This document shows, piece after piece, positions 17,361-26,404 of a DNA stretch of 64,000 bases. The notes beneath the pieces are model-generated. The model searched no databases. It was given only the letters and a program-made list of their open reading frames with translations, and had not been told where the DNA came from. Source of the DNA: Desulforamulus ruminis DSM 2154 (lineage in GTDB: Bacteria > Bacillota > Desulfotomaculia > Desulfotomaculales > Desulfotomaculaceae); NCBI RefSeq assembly GCF_000215085.1, contig NC_015589.1, positions 2,988,120-3,052,119 of the forward strand. The letters run 5' to 3'. Every line of letters starts with the position of its first letter. The stretch's first letter is position 1. Both the position numbers and the translations under genes were made by a program.

Positions 17361-17702
17361 CAGTTCTGGTTCCGCATCGGGTGGAGGACCAATTAATGTA
17401 GCAGCCAGTTTTCCAGAGCTGTATCTCGAAATATCTGAGCTGGACTTCGTAACAGAAGATGATGAGTTAACACTTCCTGTCCCGCTTGACCCAGTCCCCC
17501 CATTCCATGGTTTGTAGACCCTGTCTCCACCGCCCGAGGTATTGGTTGCTGCCTGGCTGTAATCGGTGTAATCATCCCCTACGTTGGTCCCAATGATCTC
17601 TCCAAATCGATTATATATTTATGACCGCTTGGGTCGATATAAAGAAGAGGGTTATTGGCACAATAGGCATAGAGGTTAAAGGATAAAGGATTGACATATC
17701 CC
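17361..17702 (-). pseudogene. Remnant of the Rhs core/junction region
   Basis: This stretch is a close copy of 18385-18744 in the large Rhs gene. It encodes the end of the Rhs core (FNLYAYCANNPLLYIDPSGHK) and the Ser/Gly-rich junction. Relative to the intact gene 4 bases are missing near 17611-17620, so the core and the junction are in different frames. Homology begins abruptly near 17702, inside the Rhs-associated core. It is the usual footprint of a displaced 'orphan' Rhs tip. Confidence 0.8.
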
Positions 17703-17845
17703 CCTCCAATAACCACCGCAGCAAGGCAAAGCTTAAGGGCTTACCGCCTGCGCTTCACAGACAGCAAGCCCTGCCAGCTGCTTAATTAAAAATATTGTCT
17801 AACTTTTTGGGGTCACTTCAGAAAAGGAACGTCCTTTTCTATATT
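17703..17845. other. Spacer between the orphan tip and the Rhs immunity gene
   Basis: It has no reading frame of note. A 9-base hairpin (17820-17828 with 17832-17840) follows the stop of the gene at 17846. Its composition is less AT-rich than the flanks, and it may be the scar of the rearrangement that displaced the tip. Confidence 0.4.
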
Positions 17846-18031
17846 TTATAAAGGATAATTTACACAAGCTTCACATATCTTTTCAATTTCGTTATTTGAT
17901 TTTCTAAGTATTTTTTTAATTTCGATTAAATACTCCTCTTTTTTAGCCTTAATTAACTCATAGTTAATTTCTACACATTTTCCTTCTTCAATCTCTTTAT
18001 TCAATAAGGGGCAGAAATATTTTTCTGTCAT
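17846..18031 (-). CDS. Probable immunity protein of the Rhs toxin, 61 residues
   Basis: A small soluble protein, MTEKYFCPLLNKEIEEGKC at its start and CEACVNYPL at its end, with four cysteines that could bind a metal. Its ATG overlaps the Rhs stop codon (ATGA, 18028-18031), so it is made together with the toxin. Small 'CPLL.KEI..G.C' proteins often follow Rhs or YD-repeat genes whose C-terminus has an 'H..Q...RG' toxin domain, as here. Immunity function is inferred from overlap, size and that association. Confidence 0.65.
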   Translation of the reverse strand: MTEKYFCPLLNKEIEEGKCVEINYELIKAKKEEYLIEIKKILRKSNNEIEKICEACVNYPL

Positions 18032-21000
18032 TTCATTGCCTCCTTTAATACTTGATTGACTATTGTATCAAAGTGATTTTTACCATATGTTGTAATAATT
18101 TTTCCAGCTTTATCAACGACAACAACTGCATCACGTGAAACGTATGCGAAAGCATTTCCACCACGCTGAGATAATACAACAGTTGGATTATCTATAGTCC
18201 TTTTAATTATGTTTGTAGTAACACCACGTGTTATAGCTTGGTTAACTCCATGTGTTGAGAAGTCAGTTATCTTAATACCAGGATTTTTAACGACAGTTCC
18301 AAATTTACCATAAGACTTTCCTAAGTTAGCCACAGTATTAGCGGCAGAACCCGCCCCCTTAATAAGATTAGCAAAGTTCCCTCCAGGAAATAGTAATAGA
18401 AGTTCCGGTTTTGCATCGGGTAAAGGACCAATTAATGTAGCAGCCACCTTTCCAGAGCTGTATCTCGAAATATCTGAGCTGGACTTCGTAACAGAAGATG
18501 ATGAGTTAACACTTCCTGTCCCGCTTGACCCAGTCCCCCCATTCCATGGTTTGTAAACCCGGTCTCCACCGCCCGAGGTATTGGTTGCTGCTTGGCTGTA
18601 GTCGGTGTAATCATCTCCGACGTTGGTTCCAATGATCTCTCCAAATCGATTATATACATATTTATGACCGCTTGGGTCGATATAAAGGAGGGGGTTATTG
18701 GCACAGTAAGCATAGAGGTTAAAGGTTAAAGGATTAACGATATCGCCCTCATAGCTGTCCTTGTTGATAAACCGCCCAATGCTGGGGTCATAGTAGCGAG
18801 CCCTCAGGTAGTACAAACCGGTTTCCGCATCATAGATTTCCCCCGCATATTTGAACGGGTTCTTTACTTGTTCAGTTTGGCTTAGGATATTCCCCCATTC
18901 ATCATAACGGTATTCGTTGACAATATTCCCGTCGGAGTCTATGATCTGGCTGACATCGCCGTGGCCGTTATAAAGGTAATAGTATTCTTTTCCATTGGGT
19001 TCCTTTTTCACCAGTACACGGTCCGGTCCCCAAACGTAGTTGGCCGTCAGGGTATTGGATGCGTCGGATTCGGCAATAACTTCACCTTGGTTGTTGTAGT
19101 GGTAACGTGTGGTTTCTGTAGGCGTCACTTTTTTGGTTCTCAGACCGGTGGGTCCATATTGGAAGGCGGCTGCGTTGGTTCCGGTCTGCACACTAGTCAA
19201 CTGATCCCATTCGTTGTAGGCATAGTCAGTGTTTTCCAGGTTGATGGACCAGGTGTCGTTTTTAACGGTACTGCGATTGCCTCGGACATCATAGGCATAT
19301 TGGGTGATCTTTCCATCCGGCCGTTGAATCTCTATTAAGCGGTCCAACTTGTCATAGATGTAAGTTGTCGTTCCCAAAGCATCGGTAATGCCGGTAATAT
19401 TGCCGTTATTATCATAGGAGTAGGCGTACTGGGAAAGAGTCTGAGCCCCTTTGGTGCTGGTCAATTTGGTTAGTCGGTTAAGATCATTGTATTCGTAACT
19501 GGTTTTTAGGTAGCTGCCGTCCTTTAGTTTCGGATAGGTGACAGATTTTAACATTCCGTTGGGATAATATTCATATTTTGCATTGACTTCGTCCGATGTG
19601 TTGCTGGAGGCGCTGCCGTTGGTTTGTACCCTGGTTAAGCGGTTCTTGTTGTATCCATAGAGTGTCGTATGGGAGAACGGGTCTTGTACGCCGGTCAGGT
19701 TCCCTACTTTATCATAGGAAAAATAGGTTTTGTGTTCATACACTTCATTGTAAAGAACGGAATAATCTATTTGTCCCTTTGGATTGTAGTTAAATCCCTG
19801 CAGACGGACTAGCTGGGAATTGCTCAACTGTTCAATCCAGGATACGCCCAGCGGATTGTAATAGGTATAGGCAAAGGATGAAGTCGGGCCGTTTTTGGTT
19901 ATTTCCCGCCAATGGGCATCGTAGGTGTAGTGGAAGGTATTTTGGTTTAAATCCTTTCTTTGCTCCAGCAACCCTAGCGCATTGTACGCGAAAGGCTCTG
20001 CTGCCGAAGAGGGAGCGATCTTCTTGGTTAGCCGTGCCAATTCATCGTATTCCCTGGAGGTTACCCAGCTTTTTGTCCCATCGGTTTGTTTAATGGTTCT
20101 CAGTTCGCCCAGGGCGGTATATCCATATTCGGTAACTTGATTTAACGGATCTCTAATTTGCTGCAACCGGTCCAGCTTATCATAGGAATAAGTGGTGGTA
20201 CCATTATTCGGGTCGGTATGGGTCAGAATATTGCCGGCAATATCGTAAGTATAGTTTTCCGAAATGGCACCGACGGTATTGGGCCAGGATGGGAAGGCTT
20301 TCTTTTGGATTACTTGTCCCCATTGATCCAGGTAGGTTTCCACTACATTCTGCTTGGTAGTGGTGCCATTAGCCATAAAGTAGCTGGTTTGTTTTCTGGG
20401 AATCAGTTCATAATCCGTTTGATAGACATTGCCCAGGGGATCAACCGTTCTATATAGTCCACCCCAGGGGTTATAGGCATAGGTGCTGCTGTTTCCTTCG
20501 GCATCCACAACATAGTTGGGACGGGTCAGATCGTCATAGTGGTACTGGCTTTGTATCACCCAGGCGCCCCTTTGATAATCCCACAAATCCTGCAGGCGCA
20601 GGTTGCCAAAGCCGTCATAGAAAGTCTCAAGTTCATCATACTTGTTGGTTGTTCCGGTGGCAAGATCTTTGTAGAGAGTATAGGAGGTGATTCCGGTACC
20701 GATAAGATTTTTGTTGGTTGCGTCAAAGAAAGCAGAAGTAGCATAATCATATTCAAATTTCTGTTCTACTTCGTATGTCTTCTTATCGGAATTTGAATCA
20801 ACCGTGCTGTAGTTGGGAAGTTTTATGGATGTTACCCGGGCAAGATTATCGTAGGTGTAGGTTGTGGTTTTACCGTCATTGTCTGTTTCCGTTTGAGGCA
20901 ATCCAAGTAATAAATTATAGGTTCTGGTAGTCTTTGTTTCTTTGCTGCTGCCACCGGCGTCGGTATAAAATTCCTTAATTATAGTCGGGAAGGCCAATTT

Positions 21001-23100
21001 GGCTTCAGTTCCATAAATCATTATGGTTCTAGCGGTTTTACCGTTTTCCAGACTCTTGGTAATTGTGACTTGATCTCCCTCGGAGGTATTGCTGTAGGCA
21101 TAATTGGTGGTTTCACCGTTGGGATTGGTCGCAGTCAGAATTCTTCCCAGATCATTAAAGATTGTTGTTTCGGTTCGTAAGGTTGAAGTATTTTGATACC
21201 ATTTTCTTTCAGTAAGAAATTTATAAGTGGGATGGTATTGATAGGTCGTGGTGTATAATGCTTTAATGGAAGGATTATTCAATTGCTCTTGGGTTAAAGG
21301 TTGGGTTTCGCTGCTTAATCCTCCCCAATCATTATAGGTCTGGTCGATATAAAGCTTATTGGAAGTGCCGCCGCTGGAGTATTCGGCAATTTCCGTTCTG
21401 GTTGGTTTGAATTTATAGTTTGCATCATAGGCTAAATGAGAAATGATTTTCTTTTCTCCGTTGCTAGCCGTTGTTTCTGTTCGTAGTTTCTGTTTGGCAC
21501 CGTTAAAAACGGCCTTGGATTTTAAGCTCGTCCCGGCGGCGGTGGCTTCTGAGCTAAACTGATAACTTTCCGGCAGTGCTTCATCCCAGGGATAAGTGGG
21601 ATATCCGGTATAGTCGTTTACATACTGGTAATCAATGTGATTAAGGTCCCCGCTGGTAGATGCCTGACCGGTATTGGGGTCATACCTCCGTTCCTGGTCG
21701 TAACGTGATTTCACCCGATATCCTTGATAGGCGCCATCGGGTCCCAGGTTCCGTAAAACAGGACCTTCATAGTTATAGGTACTTTTTGAATGGGGATACC
21801 ATACATCTTTCAACCAGGCCAAAGTGGTATAAGCCTGGGATGAAGACAGATTTTTGGTGGTATACATAAATTTTGTCTCAGGGAAGTCATAATTGTATTT
21901 CGTTTCAAATCCTTCAGGGTCTGTGACGCTGTAGAGACGCACATCATACCATGTTTGTCCGGTATCCACTCGGTTAACTACAATTCTTTGTTTATTATAT
22001 TTAATAGATAGATTTTTACTCTTAGCGGGATCATTTACTTTGATAAAGATATTTTCCGATTCGCTGGTATTAATGGTGTTCTCATAGGTAAAATCTATGG
22101 TTCTGCCAATACTATCAACAATCTGTGATATAAACGGGTAATTCACGCCATGGATCGAACGGTTAATATGGGTAAATTTAATTTGATTACCAAACCGGTC
22201 TTTAACCCCAATGATTCTCCCATCCGCAGCGAAATAGGTTTTTCGCTGGTCTGAATTAACAAATACATATTGAGAGGACACTTGACCGTTACTGTATGAG
22301 GCATTGTCCTGGAGAAATTGAACATCTTTTCCCTGATAATTTTCCAGGTTGCTGTCTGTTGTGTCCGGAGTCATTCTTACACGGTAGGTCGCTCCTGTTC
22401 CATCATGAAAGAATAGCTCTTTCGACCCGTTGTTTTCTTCAATTTGTACGGATGGGAAGGCCAGGGACCAGCCATTACCGATATCGTATCTGGATCTTAG
22501 ATAATTGTATTTATCCGGATAGTTTTGAGTTGTAACCGTGTAGCTTTCATAGTAGATAACCTGGCTGTTATAGTAAATTCTGTAACTATAATAATAGATA
22601 TTGGGATTGGATGTATCGTTTAAATATGATTCTGCTACAGAAACAGCCTGTGAGGAGGTGGAATAAGGTCCAACCGTCTTGGTTCCCCATCTTTTATTAA
22701 TTTTGTCATAGGTGGTAATATCTGCATAATAGGCCGAGTAAGACTCTGTCCACGACTCGGATGAAGAAGTCACTTTGACCCGTTTGGTTCCAATCTCTGC
22801 CTGGGAAGAATTATAGATCCTGGCAATAGAAAGATCCAACCCGTCTTTTCCGGGCAAGGTTACATCCGTTTGTTTCAGAGTTAGTGACCCTGTCATAGGA
22901 TCCACCAGCTCAGTTGTGTTGTTCCTGTCGTTAAGCTGGGGTTTTTTTACTTCATTTACCTGCTGAGGTGTTACCAGTCCATTAATAACCCCTTCTAATT
23001 GCTGTATATTTACACTGGCATAAGCCGTTTGGCTGATTAAAATTACAATGAGAAGGCTAAAAAATACCGTTTTTATACCTTTTAACAGTTTATTCATCAC
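18028..23100 (-). CDS. Secreted Rhs/YD-repeat polymorphic toxin
   Basis: A 1690-residue secreted protein. A signal peptide (GIKTVFFSLLIVILISQTAYA) is followed by an N-terminal domain with DPMTGSLTLKQTDVTLPG and then many YD repeats such as YDKLDRLQQIRDPLNQVTEYGYT. These build the Rhs cocoon. The Rhs-associated core ends with GLYYLRARYYDPSIGRFINKD near residue 1433 and DPSGHKYVYN. A Ser/Gly-rich junction and PELLLLFPGG near residue 1571 precede the variable C-terminus. The last 90 residues (DFSTHGVNQAITRGV, NPTVVLSQRGGNAFAYV) look like a DUF4258/BECR-type RNase toxin; this is inference. The start is GTG/ATG at 23100/23097 after AGGAGGTGA. A small immunity gene overlaps the stop. Confidence 0.9.
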   Translation of the reverse strand: MMNKLLKGIKTVFFSLLIVILISQTAYASVNIQQLEGVINGLVTPQQVNEVKKPQLNDRNNTTELVDPMTGSLTLKQTDVTLPGKDGLDLSIARIYNSSQAEIGTKRVKVTSSSESWTESYSAYYADITTYDKINKRWGTKTVGPYSTSSQAVSVAESYLNDTSNPNIYYYSYRIYYNSQVIYYESYTVTTQNYPDKYNYLRSRYDIGNGWSLAFPSVQIEENNGSKELFFHDGTGATYRVRMTPDTTDSNLENYQGKDVQFLQDNASYSNGQVSSQYVFVNSDQRKTYFAADGRIIGVKDRFGNQIKFTHINRSIHGVNYPFISQIVDSIGRTIDFTYENTINTSESENIFIKVNDPAKSKNLSIKYNKQRIVVNRVDTGQTWYDVRLYSVTDPEGFETKYNYDFPETKFMYTTKNLSSSQAYTTLAWLKDVWYPHSKSTYNYEGPVLRNLGPDGAYQGYRVKSRYDQERRYDPNTGQASTSGDLNHIDYQYVNDYTGYPTYPWDEALPESYQFSSEATAAGTSLKSKAVFNGAKQKLRTETTASNGEKKIISHLAYDANYKFKPTRTEIAEYSSGGTSNKLYIDQTYNDWGGLSSETQPLTQEQLNNPSIKALYTTTYQYHPTYKFLTERKWYQNTSTLRTETTIFNDLGRILTATNPNGETTNYAYSNTSEGDQVTITKSLENGKTARTIMIYGTEAKLAFPTIIKEFYTDAGGSSKETKTTRTYNLLLGLPQTETDNDGKTTTYTYDNLARVTSIKLPNYSTVDSNSDKKTYEVEQKFEYDYATSAFFDATNKNLIGTGITSYTLYKDLATGTTNKYDELETFYDGFGNLRLQDLWDYQRGAWVIQSQYHYDDLTRPNYVVDAEGNSSTYAYNPWGGLYRTVDPLGNVYQTDYELIPRKQTSYFMANGTTTKQNVVETYLDQWGQVIQKKAFPSWPNTVGAISENYTYDIAGNILTHTDPNNGTTTYSYDKLDRLQQIRDPLNQVTEYGYTALGELRTIKQTDGTKSWVTSREYDELARLTKKIAPSSAAEPFAYNALGLLEQRKDLNQNTFHYTYDAHWREITKNGPTSSFAYTYYNPLGVSWIEQLSNSQLVRLQGFNYNPKGQIDYSVLYNEVYEHKTYFSYDKVGNLTGVQDPFSHTTLYGYNKNRLTRVQTNGSASSNTSDEVNAKYEYYPNGMLKSVTYPKLKDGSYLKTSYEYNDLNRLTKLTSTKGAQTLSQYAYSYDNNGNITGITDALGTTTYIYDKLDRLIEIQRPDGKITQYAYDVRGNRSTVKNDTWSINLENTDYAYNEWDQLTSVQTGTNAAAFQYGPTGLRTKKVTPTETTRYHYNNQGEVIAESDASNTLTANYVWGPDRVLVKKEPNGKEYYYLYNGHGDVSQIIDSDGNIVNEYRYDEWGNILSQTEQVKNPFKYAGEIYDAETGLYYLRARYYDPSIGRFINKDSYEGDIVNPLTFNLYAYCANNPLLYIDPSGHKYVYNRFGEIIGTNVGDDYTDYSQAATNTSGGGDRVYKPWNGGTGSSGTGSVNSSSSVTKSSSDISRYSSGKVAATLIGPLPDAKPELLLLFPGGNFANLIKGAGSAANTVANLGKSYGKFGTVVKNPGIKITDFSTHGVNQAITRGVTTNIIKRTIDNPTVVLSQRGGNAFAYVSRDAVVVVDKAGKIITTYGKNHFDTIVNQVLKEAMK

Positions 23101-23114
23101 TCCACGCTCACCTC

Positions 23115-23951
23115 CTATTTCCGATTTATTTCTGCGTGATACCCTTTAATTAATTCTTTTACCGGAACGTTTACTTCTTGGGAGATCATCTCCATTTTCT
23201 CGATCATATCTTCGGATAACCCTTTCGTATCCTGTTCCGTTAAGCCATACTTGTCCATTTTCTCTTTAGAAATCTTTCCGTGCAGCCTGGGGTTTTTAAT
23301 AATATTTTTTAACCCTTCTTCCCCGTTTTGCTTATAAGACTTCGTTAATTCTTCAATGGAGGAAACCATCTGCTGGTCATACATGGCAAGTAGTGTAAAT
23401 TGTTCTTCTTCAGAGAAGCCTTGATCTTCAAGCTGTTTAGATTCTTTTGGATATTTGCTTTTAAATTTAGTAATAAATTTTTCTGCCCTCTCCGTAAAAA
23501 GCTTTTTCTCGACTTCCTCCCAGTTTTTATCAAGTTCTTTTTTCCTTTTCAATAAATTTTTCGGCTCTTCATGAATCTTGTTGGCTAGTTCATCCGCTTT
23601 AAAAATATCTGATACGGAGTAACCTTCTTGTATCAGGTTTGCCAATTCTTCACCTTCAATGTGATAGGTGTCTTCTTTGAAAGCATCGCCGCTTTCTAAG
23701 GATTCTCTCTGCCCTTGATACAGCACTCCATCTCCATTAGTGATTTCCAGCAGAATGTCACCCATAGGACTATCAATACCTCTATTCAATTCTTTTACCA
23801 CTTGCTTCCCAGGAGTGCTTTTTAATAAAGGACTGTCCGACAGGTTTGCCTTTTTCATAAACTCACCGGCAATTCCTATTGACAGAAAACTCATACTGGA
23901 CAAAATAAAACTAAAGCACAAAATAAGTGCCAATATTTTTTTCTTTTGCAT
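23115..23951 (-). CDS. Secreted protein of unknown function in the Rhs locus
   Basis: A 278-residue protein with a signal peptide (KILALILCFSFILSSMSFL). The mature part is very rich in Lys and Glu and strongly helical, probably partly coiled coil (KNLLKRKKELDKNWEEVEKKL). Short motifs such as GEELANLIQEGYSVSDIFKADELANK resemble the helical segments that often precede Rhs cores in Firmicutes. The ATG at 23951 follows GGGGAGG; the stop lies 14 bases before the Rhs start. It is probably exported with the Rhs protein. I do not recognise a family. Confidence 0.75.
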   Translation of the reverse strand: MQKKKILALILCFSFILSSMSFLSIGIAGEFMKKANLSDSPLLKSTPGKQVVKELNRGIDSPMGDILLEITNGDGVLYQGQRESLESGDAFKEDTYHIEGEELANLIQEGYSVSDIFKADELANKIHEEPKNLLKRKKELDKNWEEVEKKLFTERAEKFITKFKSKYPKESKQLEDQGFSEEEQFTLLAMYDQQMVSSIEELTKSYKQNGEEGLKNIIKNPRLHGKISKEKMDKYGLTEQDTKGLSEDMIEKMEMISQEVNVPVKELIKGYHAEINRK

Positions 23952-24006
23952 TTTATATCCTCCCCTATATGCTGTTCATTTTTTATAACCATAAAAACGT
24001 TGCTTG

Positions 24007-25236
24007 TTATTGGGACGGTCTTCTTTTAGACAGCAGGTTCCCATTGTTATCGTAGACTAATTGAAAAACAGGAATCCCGTTTTGGAGAACATTTACAAGC
24101 CGTCCGTCGTCGTCATACCCATATTCATATGAACTGTTTAACTGCCCAACTGATAATCGCGCCTTTACACTACCTCCGGCATATCCGCCCAACTTAATGT
24201 AATAAGTTACCCCCGCTTTCATCTCCCACTTAATTTCAGAGTAGGGAGTACTGTTCGCATCATCATTATAGGTTAGTCGATTTAATAGAGTGGCATCACT
24301 GTACAGATAAAGTACGGTGTCATATTGCTGACCTGTTCCTCCGTAAAGGCCGGTGTAAATGCGATAATTACCCGAAGCGGCCGGAGTAAATCGATAGTAC
24401 CCATATTCATATACCGGTATGGACACATCGATGGGATTGTTCATTTGCAGATCTACGAAATTTCGGACAGCCTTTGTAACAGTAATTCTTGTTCGAACAC
24501 GTTCCCCGTTATATCCCATTAATTTGATGTAATAGCTTGTCCCAGCAGGCATCTCTCGCTTTATCTCGGAGAAAGATGTTCCGTTATAATCATCATTGGC
24601 TCCAATCAGCTTGGTTAAATTCTCATCACTGTAAAGATATAAAACGGTATCGCCGGAACCGTTACTGCTTGAACCGCCGTAGTAATCGGTAAAAATTCGA
24701 TAGAAATCCGGTGTACTGGGTGTAAATTTATATACTTTATATTCTCCCTGCGGTATATCCACATCAATCGGTGTATTTAAGGAAATTGTCACAGGTGAAA
24801 CATAGACATAGGTTGCCGTTAACCTGGCATGGACAGCATCACTGGCACTATAGGTTCTTAATTTAACGTAATAACTGACGCCAGACGTAAGGCCCAGTAT
24901 AATCTCGGAAAAAGATGTTCCATTTGCATCATCATTGTAGGCAATTCGCTGTGTAAGGTTAGCATCAGAATACAGTTCAAGTACTGTATCGTTTGAACTC
25001 CCAGTGCCCCCGTATGGGCCGGTAAAAATTTTATGAGTTCCTGTGTTTGTCGGAGTAAACCGATAAACTTGACTCTGACCTGCAGGCAGATTTACATCAA
25101 TGGGTGTATTTAATAAAAGATCCATTGTAGATTGTATGCCTACCTCATTGGCTTGATAGAGCCTTTCACCTTCAACCCCTTCATTTGAAAGCTGCTGTAG
25201 GAATTCTTCAATCCAATAATGATATACAGCTTCCAA
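24007..25236 (-). CDS. Pre-peptidase (PPC) repeat and YD-motif protein, downstream part of a split gene
   Basis: This frame codes for three bacterial pre-peptidase C-terminal-like beta domains of about 115 residues. Each has the pattern IDV..P.G....Y.FTP, TVL.LYSD..L...I..NDD and SYY.KL (roughly residues 35-145, 150-265, 268-380). They are followed by a single YD unit, YGYDDDGRLVNVLQNG, with NNGNLLSKRRPSQ at the end. The only available start is a TTG without a ribosome site. It is in the same frame as the upstream ORF 25252-26103, separated by one TAA, so the two are most likely one gene with a nonsense codon. Alone it would lack a signal peptide. Confidence 0.75.
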   Translation of the reverse strand: MEAVYHYWIEEFLQQLSNEGVEGERLYQANEVGIQSTMDLLLNTPIDVNLPAGQSQVYRFTPTNTGTHKIFTGPYGGTGSSNDTVLELYSDANLTQRIAYNDDANGTSFSEIILGLTSGVSYYVKLRTYSASDAVHARLTATYVYVSPVTISLNTPIDVDIPQGEYKVYKFTPSTPDFYRIFTDYYGGSSSNGSGDTVLYLYSDENLTKLIGANDDYNGTSFSEIKREMPAGTSYYIKLMGYNGERVRTRITVTKAVRNFVDLQMNNPIDVSIPVYEYGYYRFTPAASGNYRIYTGLYGGTGQQYDTVLYLYSDATLLNRLTYNDDANSTPYSEIKWEMKAGVTYYIKLGGYAGGSVKARLSVGQLNSSYEYGYDDDGRLVNVLQNGIPVFQLVYDNNGNLLSKRRPSQ

Positions 25237-25251
25237 TTTATTAAAGTCATA

Positions 25252-26103
25252 TTACTTGTCTTGAAAATATTCATTAATTTTTGTCTCTAATGATCCGTAG
25301 ACCTCTTCAGTAACGCTCTGAGATTCGTCTGAAATTGACGATGAAAATTGCGGATTCTCGATAGAAACATCATCCTTCTGACTTTGCTCAGGTACGATTT
25401 CTTCTGAAACACCCAATGACTGTAGATTCTCAATAGTTTCATCATTTTCACTTTTCTCAGTCTTTTCTTCCTCAGACATATAAACTTCTTCAACAACGCT
25501 TGATGATTTCTCGAAAAGCTGAGATGAATCCATGTCTTCCATTGTCAAATCATTTTTACTATACTCAAAGTTAGTCTCCTCAGTCATATTCACTTCTTTA
25601 ACAAGCTCAAACTCCTCTGGTAGTTGATGTAACTCTAAATTGACAATGAGCAAATCGTTATATTTTTGCTCAATTTGTTTTGCCAAAGGGATATTCCCTT
25701 CTCTTATGGCGTATTCTTTCAATCTAAGAAGTTTCTTGCTCAAATCCAAAAGTTTAATATCCTTATATTTAATTGAAAAAGACGTGGTTGGCTGGACCGG
25801 TAACGTGCCCAAGTCTGCAGTCGACTTCTCTGTCTCTTCTTCTGTTGCGCGGGGGACTGCCATGGGTTCGGATAATATCCCGTCAGTTTCATCTATTAAG
25901 TTACTTAAAGGATCCATACTTGGAGGCTCTAAATCAGTTTCTACTTCTAAGTCTTTATTTTCTGTGGAACTGTCAATGACACTCTCTTCCTGTAAGTCTA
26001 CTTGAGTACTATCATCTAAAGATGCTAGCCCCATACAAGGAAGACTTATTAATTGAAAAACCAGAGATAAAATCAATAAAATACTTAATAATCCTTTTCT
26101 CAT
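25252..26103 (-). CDS. Secreted low-complexity protein, upstream part of a split PPC/YD gene
   Basis: A 283-residue frame with a clear signal peptide (GLLSILLILSLVFQLISLPC), which may be a lipobox-type site because cysteine follows. It then has an acidic Ser/Glu-rich region and a helical part near residues 115-160 (DLSKKLLRLKEYAIREGNIPLAKQIEQKY). An ATG at 26103 follows AAGGAGGGG. The frame ends in a TAA at 25252-25254 and continues open in the same frame into the PPC/YD domains. Without that codon the protein would be 698 residues, with export signal, linker, three PPC domains and a YD tail. It is the first gene of the Rhs island in the direction of transcription. Confidence 0.7.
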   Translation of the reverse strand: MRKGLLSILLILSLVFQLISLPCMGLASLDDSTQVDLQEESVIDSSTENKDLEVETDLEPPSMDPLSNLIDETDGILSEPMAVPRATEEETEKSTADLGTLPVQPTTSFSIKYKDIKLLDLSKKLLRLKEYAIREGNIPLAKQIEQKYNDLLIVNLELHQLPEEFELVKEVNMTEETNFEYSKNDLTMEDMDSSQLFEKSSSVVEEVYMSEEEKTEKSENDETIENLQSLGVSEEIVPEQSQKDDVSIENPQFSSSISDESQSVTEEVYGSLETKINEYFQDK

Positions 26104-26370
26104 TTAAACCCCTCCTTACAAAGTTAAAATTTTTTACAACTACTCCCTCATGCATCCCTCCTTTGAGATATAATTAGAACAAAAAATCGACAATTTATCC
26201 TATTTTTAAACTAGATAATATACAAAAAATTTATATTATTTACTTATTATACAAATAATATAATCTTTCACTAGATCAATTCCCTATTATGCCTGAATCT
26301 TACCCTAAGTTGCCTATATAGTTATCACAAAAATATTTTTATATTTTGGGAGATCAGTTGTTTCAACAAA
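26104..26370. other. AT-rich non-coding interval, likely promoter region of the Rhs operon
   Basis: Very AT-rich compared with the housekeeping genes around it. A minus-strand TTGTCG near 26195 with a TATAT-rich element downstream could be the operon promoter, but spacing is poor. No gene is seen. Confidence 0.4.
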
Positions 26371-26373
26371 AAG

Positions 26374-26404
26374 AAACCGGCTGCCGTTTCCGGCTGCCGG
26401 TTCT
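26374..26404 (-). terminator. Terminator of ispH-rpsA (copy B)
   Basis: AACCGGC/GCCGGTT (26375-26381 with 26396-26402) encloses an inner stem with a TTTC loop and is followed by TTTCTTTTT on the minus strand. It is homologous to the hairpin at 16131-16164. Confidence 0.75.

Noticed and set aside
18432-18713. Reading frame of 93 residues inside the Rhs gene, with a related frame at 17393-17575
   Set aside because: Both are out-of-frame shadows of the conserved Rhs junction; their similarity only reflects the nucleotide duplication.
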